A stretch of DNA of 34,863 bases, from positions 1 through 34,863 of the forward strand of contig NZ_BJLP01000042.1 in NCBI RefSeq assembly GCF_006538705.1, given 5' to 3'. This DNA is from Cellulomonas uda. GTDB lineage: Bacteria; Actinomycetota; Actinomycetes; Actinomycetales; Cellulomonadaceae. A model generated the notes under the pieces. The model searched no databases. It saw nothing but the letters and a program-made list of their open reading frames with translations, and had not been told where the DNA came from. Below are positions 7,119 to 15,353 of this stretch, piece by piece (position 1 is the stretch's first letter; every line of letters begins with the position of its first letter). Both the position numbers and the translations under genes were made by a program.

Positions 7119-8276
7119 ATGGGATTCGCGGACAAGCTGCGCGGCCAGTTCATCGACATCGTCGAGTTCCTCGACGACTCGCGGGACACGATCGTCTGGC
7201 GCTTCCCCCGCCAGGGCAACGAGATCAAGAACCAGGCCCAGCTGATCGTCCGTGAGGGGCAGGTCGCGGTCTTCGAGAGCGAGGGCCAGATCGCCGACGT
7301 GTTCGGCCCCGGCCGCTACACGCTGGAGACCCAGAACCTGCCGATCCTCTCGACGCTCAAGGGTTGGAAGTACGGCTTCAACTCCCCGTTCAAGGCCGAG
7401 GTGTACTTCGTCGCGACGCGGCAGTTCACCGACTTCGCGTGGGGCACGCAGCACCCGATCACGCTGCGGGACTCCGAGTTCGGGATGGTCCGCCTGCGGG
7501 CCTTCGGCACCTACGCGCTGCAGGTGAGCGACCCGTCGGCGCTGCTGCGCCAGCTCGTCGGAACGGACTCGAACTTCCGCACCGACGAGATCGGCGAGTT
7601 CTTCCGCCAGAACGTCATCAGCCACCTCGCACCCGCGATCGCGCAGTCGGGTGTCCCGATGCTCGACCTGGCCGCCAACCAGCAGGGCCTGTCCGCGAAG
7701 CTCGCGCCCGCGCTGTCCGCCGAGCTCGCCGAGTACGGCGTGACGATCCCGAGGTTCGTCATCGAGAACATCTCGCTGCCGCCCGAGGTCGAGGCCGCGC
7801 TCGACAAGCGCACGCAGATGGGGGTCCTGGGCGACCTCGACCAGTTCACCAAGTTCCAGACCGCCACGGCGATCGGCGACGCCGCGAAGAACCCGGGCGG
7901 TGCGGGCGAGGGCATGGGCCTCGGCATGGGCATGGCGATGGGCACGCAGATGGCGCAGTCCATCCAGGCGGCGAACCAGGCGGCGAACCAGGCGACGAAC
8001 CAGGCAGCGCCTCAGGCCGCCGCCGGTGGCCCGCCGCCGCTGCCCGTCACCGACGAGCTCTGGTACTACGCCGCGGGCAGCGCGCAGGCCGGCCCGGTGA
8101 CGCCCGAGGCGCTCGCGCAGCAGGTCGCCGCCGGGCAGGTGGGCCGCGACACGCTCGTCTGGAAGCAGGGCATGGCCGCCTGGACCGCGGCGGGCCAGGT
8201 GCCGCAGCTCGCCGGGCTGTTCACCGCCCCGCCGCCGCTGCCGCCGACCGCGGCCGCCCCGGCGCCGGGGGCCTGA
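7119..8276 (+). CDS. SPFH (band 7-like) protein with C-terminal GYF_2 domain
   Basis: The 385-residue protein starts MGFADKLRGQFIDIVEF and has an SPFH domain over about 20-235, of the type often labelled virion core protein-like; it has no N-terminal membrane helix. A Met/Gly-rich stretch (GMGLGMGMAMG) and a QAAN-type repeat follow at about 265-300. Then comes a GYF_2/DUF4339 domain (LWYYAAGSAQAGPVTPEAL, later LVWKQGMAAWTAAGQV) and a proline-rich tail. SPFH proteins form large scaffolds on membranes; GYF domains bind proline-rich peptides. ATG 7119 has AAGGAG at 7107-7112. The zinc-ribbon membrane protein gene starts one base after the stop, so the two are likely partners, and that protein begins with a PPPLPQEP stretch that the GYF domain might bind. 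Confidence 0.88.
   Translation: MGFADKLRGQFIDIVEFLDDSRDTIVWRFPRQGNEIKNQAQLIVREGQVAVFESEGQIADVFGPGRYTLETQNLPILSTLKGWKYGFNSPFKAEVYFVATRQFTDFAWGTQHPITLRDSEFGMVRLRAFGTYALQVSDPSALLRQLVGTDSNFRTDEIGEFFRQNVISHLAPAIAQSGVPMLDLAANQQGLSAKLAPALSAELAEYGVTIPRFVIENISLPPEVEAALDKRTQMGVLGDLDQFTKFQTATAIGDAAKNPGGAGEGMGLGMGMAMGTQMAQSIQAANQAANQATNQAAPQAAAGGPPPLPVTDELWYYAAGSAQAGPVTPEALAQQVAAGQVGRDTLVWKQGMAAWTAAGQVPQLAGLFTAPPPLPPTAAAPAPGA
7965..8008 (+). repeat. 12-bp in-frame tandem repeat (about 3.7 copies)
   Basis: CAGGCGGCGAAC occurs at 7965-7976 and 7977-7988, then as CAGGCGACGAAC at 7989-8000 and a partial copy. It codes QAAN-QAAN-QATN-QAA in the linker of the SPFH-GYF_2 protein, and may vary in copy number by slippage without shifting the frame. 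Confidence 0.85.
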
Positions 8277-8277
8277 C

Positions 8278-9402
8278 GTGACGGGGACGACCGTGCCGCC
8301 GCCCCTGCCGCAGGAGCCGACCGCCACCCCCGTCGGGTGGTCGGACGCGAGCGCCGCCGTCGAGCGCGGGCGGTGCCCCGCGTGCGGCGGGTCGCTCGCG
8401 TTCGACGCCGCGGTCGGCGCGCTGCGCTGCGGGTCCTGCCGCGCGACGCTCGACGTCACGCACGGCGCCGACGAGCGCGTCGACGAGCACGACTACGAGC
8501 GCTGGCGCGCACGCCACCCGCAGTACGCCGTGGCCTCCGTCCCGGGGCAGCCGCTCGCGTGCGAGGGCTGCGGCGCGACCACGCAGACCACGGACATCGC
8601 GGGCGCGTGCCGGTTCTGCGGCGGCAACCTCGTGGCGACCACGCTCCCCGAGGGCGTGATCGTCCCCGAGGCGGTCCTGCCGTTCGGCGTCGACTCGCGC
8701 ACCGCGCGCGAGAACGTCACCACGTGGGTCCGCTCGCGGTGGTTCGCGCCGTCCGCGCTCAAGAAGGTCGGCGACACCGAGTCGATCCGCGGGACGTACG
8801 TGCCGCACTGGACGTTCGACGCCCGCACGACGAGCGACTACGTGGGCCAGCGCGGCGACCACTACACGGAGAAGCAGGGCGACCAGGAGGTGCGGCGCAC
8901 GCGCTGGCGCCACGCCGCCGGCCGCGTGCGCCGCGACTTCGACGACCTGCTCGTCCCCGCGTCCCGCGCGCTGCCGCGCAACCGGCTCGACAAGCTCGGG
9001 CCGTGGACGCTCAAGGCCGCGCAGCCGTACCGGCACGAGTACCTCGTCGGGCACAGCGCGCCGCGGTACGACGTGGACCCGCAGGACGCCCACGCGCAGG
9101 CGAAGCAGCGCATGGACGCGCAGATCCGCGACGACGTCGAGCACGACATCGGCGGTGACGAGCAGCGCGTGCACTCGATCAGCACGACCTACGCGGACGT
9201 GATGTTCAAGCTCGTCCTGCTGCCCGTGTGGCTCGCGACGTTCATGTACGCGGGCAAGCAGTGGCAGGTCATGGTCAACGCCAACACCGGGGAGGTCGTC
9301 GGCGAGCGCCCGTGGTCCGTGCCGAAGATCGTCGCCGCGGTCCTCGTCGGGATCCTGCTGGTGGTCCTGGCGGTCTGGTTCTTCGGCCGCAACCAGCAGT
9401 GA
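8278..9402 (+). CDS. zinc-ribbon (TFIIB-like) protein with C-terminal membrane segment
   Basis: The 374-residue protein starts at GTG 8278, one base after the SPFH stop. A proline-rich start is followed by a zinc ribbon, CPACGG at 33-38 and CGSC at 51-54, and by a second pair of CxxC knuckles (CEGCG, CRFCGG) at about 94-118. The middle is a conserved soluble region with VPHWTFDARTTSDYVGQRGDHY. A hydrophobic segment lies near 305-320 and a C-terminal one at about 348-368. Such proteins are often misnamed as helicase or primosomal N'-like because of the ribbon; no helicase motif is present. Operon structure suggests that it works with the SPFH scaffold at the membrane. Molecular function is unknown. 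Confidence 0.82.
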   Translation: MTGTTVPPPLPQEPTATPVGWSDASAAVERGRCPACGGSLAFDAAVGALRCGSCRATLDVTHGADERVDEHDYERWRARHPQYAVASVPGQPLACEGCGATTQTTDIAGACRFCGGNLVATTLPEGVIVPEAVLPFGVDSRTARENVTTWVRSRWFAPSALKKVGDTESIRGTYVPHWTFDARTTSDYVGQRGDHYTEKQGDQEVRRTRWRHAAGRVRRDFDDLLVPASRALPRNRLDKLGPWTLKAAQPYRHEYLVGHSAPRYDVDPQDAHAQAKQRMDAQIRDDVEHDIGGDEQRVHSISTTYADVMFKLVLLPVWLATFMYAGKQWQVMVNANTGEVVGERPWSVPKIVAAVLVGILLVVLAVWFFGRNQQ

Positions 9403-9418
9403 CGCGCCGGACCTGACG

Positions 9419-9886
9419 TCACCGGTGGTGGACCTCGGGGTCTCCCGGGTCCACCACCGTCGCGTCGAGGGCGCGTTCGACGACGTCCGCGGCATCGGCG
9501 TCCGTGAGGTGCTCCCAGACGCGGACCACGCGCCATCCCGCTTCCGTCAGGAGACTGTCGGTGTCTCGGTCCCGCGCGACGTTGGCGGCGAGCTTCGTCT
9601 CCCACCACTGCGAGTTGGAGGTCGGGCGGGTGCCGTGCACGGGGCAGCCGTGCCAGAAGCACCCGTCGACGAACACGGCGACCCGCTGCCGCGGGAACGC
9701 GACGTCGATGGTCCTGCGATTGTTGCCCGGCACCTTGACGACGACGCGAAACCGTCGGCCGCGCCGGTGGAGCTCTCGGCGCAGCAGCATCTCGGGTGCT
9801 GTATCGCGCCGCCGCGCGGTGGACATCCGGCGAGAGACCTCGACGGACGACGAGCCCGGATGGGCCGGGACGGTGAAGCCGGGCAT
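9419..9886 (-). CDS. vsr: very short patch repair endonuclease
   Basis: From ATG 9886, which has GAGGAGG just upstream, the product has 155 residues, the normal length. Family landmarks are RRDTAPEM with E32, TIDVAF with the catalytic Asp D61, and the zinc/active-site segment VDGCFWHGCPVHG (73-85) with H79 and H84. Vsr nicks 5' of the T in T:G mismatches produced by deamination of 5-methylcytosine and starts short-patch repair. The gene lies divergent to the 5-methylcytosine methyltransferase, the usual pairing, so it protects the genome from mutation at that enzyme's sites. Upstream in-frame extension to 10039 is unlikely given the ribosome site at 9886. Confidence 0.95.
   Translation of the reverse strand: MPGFTVPAHPGSSSVEVSRRMSTARRRDTAPEMLLRRELHRRGRRFRVVVKVPGNNRRTIDVAFPRQRVAVFVDGCFWHGCPVHGTRPTSNSQWWETKLAANVARDRDTDSLLTEAGWRVVRVWEHLTDADAADVVERALDATVVDPGDPEVHHR
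9423..9459 (+). terminator. strong hairpin inside the 3' end of vsr
   Basis: CGGTGGTGGACC (9423-9434) pairs perfectly with GGTCCACCACCG (9448-9459). Inside, after one bulged base, CGGG pairs with CCCG around a GTCT loop. It lies 20 bases past the stop of the zinc-ribbon gene and within the last codons of the convergent vsr gene. It can serve as a terminator for the plus-strand operon. Confidence 0.7.
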
Positions 9887-10040
9887 CGCCCTCCTCGGCG
9901 TGTGGGTGGTCGGTGATGGGCTCTGACCGTCGTACCACGCGCGGGCCGTGTCCCGTCGTGCCGGATCGTGAGGAGAGGGACCCTGGAGCGCGCAGACGCG
10001 ACGACGGCACGGTGCCGCACTGGCGCCACAACAGCTCAAG

Positions 10041-10057
10041 GCTCAGCTAAGCTGAGC
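10041..10057. promoter_or_regulatory. perfect 17-bp palindrome over the methyltransferase -10 box
   Basis: GCTCAGCT (10041-10048), one A, then AGCTGAGC (10050-10057) is a perfect inverted repeat. It contains TAAGCT at 10048-10053, which fits the TANNNT -10 pattern. Seven bases separate that box from GTG 10061, which would make the mRNA leaderless. An operator here could shut off the methyltransferase by direct competition with RNA polymerase. The binding factor is unknown; the methyltransferase itself is one candidate. Confidence 0.6.
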
Positions 10058-10060
10058 AGC

Positions 10061-11491
10061 GTGGGGACGGGTCGCGAGGGAGCCTTCAGGTACGCGGACC
10101 TGTTCGCGGGTATCGGCGGCTTCCACGCGATGCTCGACCACGCGGGTGGCCGGTGCGTGTACGTCTCGGAGATCGACGCCGCGGCGCGCTCGACCTACGC
10201 GCGCAACTGGATCGACCCGCTCCCCGAGGGTGAGCGTCCGGTGGTCAACACCGACATCACGCTGGACACGGCCGAGGGCAAGCCGGTGCTGGTCAAGGAT
10301 CATGACGTGCTGGCGGCCGGCTTCCCGTGCCAGCCCTTCTCGAAGTCGGGATTCCAGCGCGGGATGGACGAAGCCAGGGGCACGTTGTTCTGGAACATCG
10401 CCCGCGTGCTCGAGGCGAAGAAGCCCGCGGTCGTGCTGCTGGAGAACGTCCGCAACATCGCCGGTCCTCGCCACGACCGCGAGTGGGAAGTCATCATCCG
10501 CACCCTGCGTGAACTCGGGTACCGGGTGTCTGCGCGTCCCACCGTCTTCTCGCCGCACCTCCTGCCGCCCCACCGTGGCGGCACGCCGCAGGTGCGTGAC
10601 CGTGTGTTCATCCTCGGGACGTACATCGGGGCGGCGCAGGTCGCGGCAGAACTCGCCGCCGGACTGGAGCCGGAGCAGACCGTGCCCCGTTCCGTCGTCG
10701 ACGGGTGGGAGGTCGACCGGTGGCGCGCCGAGTGGATCCTCGACCCCGACCACTCGATCGAGGACGTCCAGCGCTATCGCCTTGACGCCCAGGAGACTGC
10801 CTGGGTCAACGCATGGGACGACCTCGTCCAGCGCATCCGCGTGCGGACCGGACTGCGGCTGCCGGGCTTCCCTCTGTGGGCCGATCACTGGGTTCCGGAG
10901 CGGACGCTCGACCAGGACGAGCTCTCGTACCTGCCTGACTGGAAGCGGCGCATCCTCGTGAAGAACGCGCGGTTCTACGACGAGAACAAGCCGGTGATCG
11001 ACGCGTGGCGTCAGGCGCACCCCGAGTTCCGGTCGTTCCCGGCGTCGCGCCGCAAGCTCGAGTGGCAGGCCCGTGACCTCGAGTCGTTGTGGGACTGCCT
11101 GATGCACTTCCGGCCGTCGGGCATCCGCGCGAAGGAGCCCACCTACCTGCCGGCGCTCGTCGCCATCAACCAGACCTCGATCTACGGGCCGCGTCGTCGG
11201 CGCGTCACCCCGCACGAGGCAGCGCGTCTCCAGGGGTTCCCTGACGAGTTCGGCTTCGGCGACCAGAAGGACCCGGCGTCGTACAAGCAGGTCGGCAACG
11301 GCGTCGCGGTCGGCGCGGCCTGGCACGTCTTCCGCGAGCATGTGCTCCGCGACGCGGACGACCTGCCCGCCCACCTGGTCGACGCCGTGCGGGGAGCGCC
11401 TCTCGCCCCGCCAACGAGCGTGTCCGCCCGCCTGGAGGCGGTGCCGGACGTCGCCGACGACGTGCCCGAGGTCGAGCGCGCCGCGAGCTGA
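10061..11491 (+). CDS. dcm: DNA (cytosine-5-)-methyltransferase
   Basis: The 476-residue enzyme has all the C5-methyltransferase motifs in order: I (YADLFAGIGGFH, 11-22), IV with catalytic C90 in GFPCQPFSKSG, VI (LLENVRN, about 126-132), VIII (QVRDRVFILG), IX (RRVTPHEAARLQGFPDEF) and X (YKQVGNGVAVG). The target-recognition region lies between VIII and IX, about 195-385, and is long, so the target may be more than a simple four-base site. GTG 10061 is the only start that keeps motif I with a short leader, and it fits a leaderless transcript from the palindromic promoter. It is divergent to vsr and convergent, nine bases apart, with the DUF4420 nuclease-like gene. It is the modification partner of the presumed restriction genes 11501-17587. 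Confidence 0.95.
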   Translation: MGTGREGAFRYADLFAGIGGFHAMLDHAGGRCVYVSEIDAAARSTYARNWIDPLPEGERPVVNTDITLDTAEGKPVLVKDHDVLAAGFPCQPFSKSGFQRGMDEARGTLFWNIARVLEAKKPAVVLLENVRNIAGPRHDREWEVIIRTLRELGYRVSARPTVFSPHLLPPHRGGTPQVRDRVFILGTYIGAAQVAAELAAGLEPEQTVPRSVVDGWEVDRWRAEWILDPDHSIEDVQRYRLDAQETAWVNAWDDLVQRIRVRTGLRLPGFPLWADHWVPERTLDQDELSYLPDWKRRILVKNARFYDENKPVIDAWRQAHPEFRSFPASRRKLEWQARDLESLWDCLMHFRPSGIRAKEPTYLPALVAINQTSIYGPRRRRVTPHEAARLQGFPDEFGFGDQKDPASYKQVGNGVAVGAAWHVFREHVLRDADDLPAHLVDAVRGAPLAPPTSVSARLEAVPDVADDVPEVERAAS

Positions 11492-11500
11492 GAGTCGCGC

Positions 11501-12595
11501 TCAGGCCGCCCGCAACGGAAGGCCCGCCCGCCGCGCGATCGTCGTCGCGACGGCGTGCAGCCCCGCGACGGGGTTCACGTCGCCGCGCAGGCGGTCCGGC
11601 AGGACGATCGTGTAGCCGACGGACTCGACCTCGACATGGTCCAGGCCCTCCAGGTGCTTGCTGGTGAGGACGTGCACCTTCTCGTCCGTCAGGTCGTACA
11701 GGCGCTCGAACCGGAGCTCGAACGGGCGCAGGAAGCGCGGGTACAGGTTGTGGTGGGCGTGGTCGTAACCGAGGCCCGCGTCTCCGCCGTAGTGCATCAC
11801 CCGCTTCAGGAGCTCGGCGACGTCCTCGGGCCCGACGTGCGCCGCCTCCAGGTGGTTGAGGATCGAGTCGACGAGCCCGGGCAGGGTGAGGCCCGCCACG
11901 TCCTCGTCCAGCCACGTGACCCCCACGCTCGCGAGGTAGAGGGCGGACTCCGGGCGGCCGTCCACCGCGCGGCCGAGCTCGACCTGACGCACGCCGGAGA
12001 CGCTGTGGATCGATCGCGGTCCGGTGGTGGTCTTGACCTCGACCCCGACGCCCCGCAGCTGGATGTCGCGGGTCGACCGGTCGTGGCCGTACCAGCCGGC
12101 GACCACCTCTGCGGCCGCCCGTGGGGCCGTGACGCGCAGGATCCGGTCCAGGACGACCAGCTCGCCGACGAGGCCCGCCAGGACCTCGTCGCCGAGGACC
12201 GCACGGCGTAGCGCCAGCGCGATCACGGGTTCGACCTGGGCGAACGCTGCCTGGGGTGACCGGTCGACACCGTTGCGCAGGAGCTCGGCGCAGACGAGCG
12301 TCGCGACCCCGTCGAAGTGCGGTTCGCCGGGGAGCACGACGCGGGAGGCGTCGAACGTCGAGCCGTCCGAGGTCCGCCACGTGTGGTGGACGAGGTTGGC
12401 CGCGACGACGCGCGTGGACGCCGTCAGCGGGGGACCGACGACGAAGATCTCGACCTGGCCACGGTCGTCACGGGCGAGCGCGAGCAGGTGCCCCGGGTCC
12501 GCCCAGACGAGCTCGCGGTCCTCGGCGGACGGCGCGGGCGGCTGCTGCTCCAACCGCTCGCGGAGCCGCTCGAACAGCGCGTCAGGCGCGGTCAT
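11501..12595 (-). CDS. PD-(D/E)XK motif protein (DUF4420)
   Basis: This 364-residue protein has the DUF4420 layout: a conserved GLVGELVVL around E145, then D177 in TRDIQL and the E186-V-K188 of GVEVKTT. Together these form a PD-(D/E)XK nuclease core. DUF4420 proteins sit in restriction-like clusters with C5-methyltransferases and Z1 ATPases and are the likely DNA-cutting subunit. Its start overlaps the end of the Z1 gene by 14 bases, so the two are translated together. The C-terminal third (HNLYPRFLRPFELRFERLYDL) is conserved-looking but of unknown use. It ends nine bases from the convergent methyltransferase stop. Nuclease activity is inferred from the motif, not proven. Confidence 0.87.
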   Translation of the reverse strand: MTAPDALFERLRERLEQQPPAPSAEDRELVWADPGHLLALARDDRGQVEIFVVGPPLTASTRVVAANLVHHTWRTSDGSTFDASRVVLPGEPHFDGVATLVCAELLRNGVDRSPQAAFAQVEPVIALALRRAVLGDEVLAGLVGELVVLDRILRVTAPRAAAEVVAGWYGHDRSTRDIQLRGVGVEVKTTTGPRSIHSVSGVRQVELGRAVDGRPESALYLASVGVTWLDEDVAGLTLPGLVDSILNHLEAAHVGPEDVAELLKRVMHYGGDAGLGYDHAHHNLYPRFLRPFELRFERLYDLTDEKVHVLTSKHLEGLDHVEVESVGYTIVLPDRLRGDVNPVAGLHAVATTIARRAGLPLRAA

Positions 12596-15353
12596 GGGGC
12601 CTCCCAGGCACGGCTGCGACGTGGTCGGGGCCCCCGAGGGGGATGTTGAGGCCGACGGCGACCGAGACCCGTCCCTCGTCCCGGCCGACCAGGTGGAACA
12701 GCACCAGGCCGTCGCTGCCCTCGGGTCGCGCGCCGCTGCTCGTCACGACGGGCTCCTCGCCCAGCATGCGCCTGTCGAAGAACTCGTCACCGAAGTACTG
12801 CCCTCCCTCGGGGTTCCGTGAGCCCCAGGAGGCGTCGAGCGCGTTCGTGTTCGGGTCCACGAGCCTTCGCACCATCGGGCGCACGACGAAGCCGAGGTCG
12901 ATCAGCGGTCCGGAGATCACCGGTGCGCCGCCGCCCAGGCGGAGTCCGACCCAGAACCGCGGCTGTCGGCGTCTGCGCGCGTCAAGGTCCACGAGGCTCC
13001 ACTGGACCGGTGGCTCGTCGGTCGTCACCATCCCGGGGACCGCGCGGTCGAGGCACGCGGCCCAGGTGCGCAGGTACGCCGCGATCGAGTACGGCGAGAA
13101 CGGGCCGAGCTCCACGCCGCCCTCGACGGAGGGCGCCCGGTACAGGGGCGCGAGCGGGTCGCCGGGCTCCAGACGCGCGTGGCGCTCCACCGACGTCCAC
13201 CGGCTCGCCTCGAGGCCGTCCGGACCCGGTCCGTGGTCGTCGTAACGCAGCCGGTCGAGCAGGTCGGCGACGTCCGTGAGCGACCAGGGGGTGGCGAGGA
13301 GCACGCCGCTTCGCCGGAGCGACTCCCTGGTGTCGACGAGCTCGTCGTCGAACGTCTCCGCGATCAGACGCAGGTTCTCGTCGTCGACGGCGGGCGGCGT
13401 GAGGTGTCGGACGAACGGTCGGGCACCGGGGTAGAGCGACACCCCCCGGACGTTCGCGATCTTGCCCGTCGCCTTGAACGCCCGGCCTTGGAGCACGCGC
13501 ACGTCGGGCAGCGTGGCGTCGCCGGTCATGGCGGCGAGGACCTCACGCCGGAGCGCCTCGTCGTTGTCGTGGTACGCCGCGAAGAGCTCGAGCTGGGTGC
13601 TCCCGAGGAAGACCCGGCAGAGGTCGATGATGGGGCCGCGGTAGCCGAACCACCGCTGCATCTGCATTTGGGTGTCCGCCAGCGGGTTGTTGCTCGACCG
13701 CGTGAACAGGGTGGTCGTCAGTCCCTCGAGGGTCAGGCCGCGCGCCATCACGTTGCCCGACACGAAGATCGTCGAGAGGTTGCGCGGCGCTCGCCACCCG
13801 CCTTCGACCTCGGTGACGTCGAACTCCGGGCGGTCGTCGGCGTTCTCGTCGCTGTTGATGACGGCGACGGACGTCGCGGGGATGATCTGCTCGACGAGCA
13901 GTCTGCGGACCTCCGGCCACGACTCCTCGACCGGGTAGAGGGTGGCGTCCCCGAGCAGGGACCCGCACAGGGCCGCCGACCGCTGGTACTCCTCCAGCCA
14001 CCGGGACCAGCGGCGCTCGTCGGCCTCGAGATCCGCGACGAGCCGCGCGGTGTCGAGGTAACGGCCTTCCGGGCCGTGCTCCTCGTCAGGGCGAGGCGTG
14101 ACGCCGAGGTCCCAGGCGAGCACCTGATCGGCCACCTCGAAGTGCCCCTCCTTCGCGGAGGTCGGGTGGATGAGCATCGACATCGGTGGCAGGGCCTTCG
14201 CCTCGGCGCTGCTGGCGAAGACCATGTCGCGTGCCGTGCGCGGCCCGTACGCGAGACCGAGCCTGCGCAGACGGACCGCGCAGGCGACGAGGTACGCCCG
14301 CACGGCGTCCTGCAGCGCGTCGTGCGGGTCCTCGTCGTCCACCGGTACGCACAGCGGGACCGAGCCCAGGGTGCGGTAGAAGACCTCTCCGCCCGTGTAC
14401 CAGGCCTTCGGGCCCTCGGGTACACGGTAGGACGACGTGCGCTCCTCAGCGGTCCCCTCCGGGCCGGGGGTGCGCAGGCTCGCGACGAAGTCCCGCGGCG
14501 CGAGCGGGTTCGACGGGTCCTGGAGGAAGTTGGCCTGCGGCGTCGCGGTGTAGGCGACGTAGGTCGCGTAGACCTCCGGGAACCGCGTCTCACCCGGCCG
14601 GGCGCGGTCCTCCCACAGGTCGAGGATCCGGCGTGGGATCTGCTTGCGCTGCGCGAAGTCCCACTCGTCGGCCGCCTCGGCAGCCGCATCCACCACGGAC
14701 GAGTCGTCGGCCTCGTCGTCCATGACCACCACGTGGAACGGCCGTCCCTCGCGCCGGACCTCGTCGTAGAGAGTCGCGAGGGAGGCCGCGGCACGCTCCA
14801 GGTGCGCGACGTTCTTCATCACGACGGCCACGAGCGGTCGGCGCTTGGTGACCAGACGACGAGCGCGCGGCTGCGCGAGGGCGTAGAGGTCCGCCGGAGC
14901 CCCGCCGCCGGCGCGCACGAGGTCAGGACGGGGGATGATCTCCCGGAGGTGCTCGGGACGCTCGAGCGTGTCGAGCTGGGCGACGAGGCGTTCGAACGTC
15001 TGGCGCCACAGTGCCGTTCGCGTCCCGCCCAGGACGACGAGGGCGTCCACACCACGGTCCAGCGCCTTCGCGGCCACGGCCATCATCGACGCGGTCTTGC
15101 CGGACTGGACGGCGCCCATGACGAGGCCTTGGCGCTCTCGCGACTCGGGCCACCCGTTGGTGCCGGGTTCTCCGGCGCCGAAGATCCCGCGGTCGACGAT
15201 GTGCTCCGCGTCGGCGCCGATGACCGCTCGGCTGCGCGAAGAGATGCCCGACATCTCGAGCTGGGCCTCGTACGACGACCACCACGTGGCGTCGTCGGCC
15301 CTGCGGACGTCCAGGTGGACCTGGGCGGTTCCGTACGGGCTGCGGGACGTCAT
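12582..15353 (-). CDS. Z1 domain-containing ATPase (helicase-like)
   Basis: From ATG 15353 the product has 923 residues. P-loop GAVQSGKT is at 80-87, the Walker B/DEAD-like box DDEAD is at 212-216, and a helicase motif III-like YTATPQANF is at 269-276. The central Z1 hallmark contains MARGLTLEGLTTTLFTR and DTQMQMQRWFGYR, equivalent to motifs V/VI. Z1 proteins are superfamily-2-like ATPases encoded with methyltransferases in defence islands. They probably translocate on DNA or remodel it for the linked nuclease. The start overlaps the DUF262 stop by 4 bases and the end overlaps the DUF4420 start. The upstream extension to 15488 lies within DUF262 coding sequence and is rejected. Confidence 0.92.
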   Translation of the reverse strand: MTSRSPYGTAQVHLDVRRADDATWWSSYEAQLEMSGISSRSRAVIGADAEHIVDRGIFGAGEPGTNGWPESRERQGLVMGAVQSGKTASMMAVAAKALDRGVDALVVLGGTRTALWRQTFERLVAQLDTLERPEHLREIIPRPDLVRAGGGAPADLYALAQPRARRLVTKRRPLVAVVMKNVAHLERAAASLATLYDEVRREGRPFHVVVMDDEADDSSVVDAAAEAADEWDFAQRKQIPRRILDLWEDRARPGETRFPEVYATYVAYTATPQANFLQDPSNPLAPRDFVASLRTPGPEGTAEERTSSYRVPEGPKAWYTGGEVFYRTLGSVPLCVPVDDEDPHDALQDAVRAYLVACAVRLRRLGLAYGPRTARDMVFASSAEAKALPPMSMLIHPTSAKEGHFEVADQVLAWDLGVTPRPDEEHGPEGRYLDTARLVADLEADERRWSRWLEEYQRSAALCGSLLGDATLYPVEESWPEVRRLLVEQIIPATSVAVINSDENADDRPEFDVTEVEGGWRAPRNLSTIFVSGNVMARGLTLEGLTTTLFTRSSNNPLADTQMQMQRWFGYRGPIIDLCRVFLGSTQLELFAAYHDNDEALRREVLAAMTGDATLPDVRVLQGRAFKATGKIANVRGVSLYPGARPFVRHLTPPAVDDENLRLIAETFDDELVDTRESLRRSGVLLATPWSLTDVADLLDRLRYDDHGPGPDGLEASRWTSVERHARLEPGDPLAPLYRAPSVEGGVELGPFSPYSIAAYLRTWAACLDRAVPGMVTTDEPPVQWSLVDLDARRRRQPRFWVGLRLGGGAPVISGPLIDLGFVVRPMVRRLVDPNTNALDASWGSRNPEGGQYFGDEFFDRRMLGEEPVVTSSGARPEGSDGLVLFHLVGRDEGRVSVAVGLNIPLGGPDHVAAVPGRPHDRA

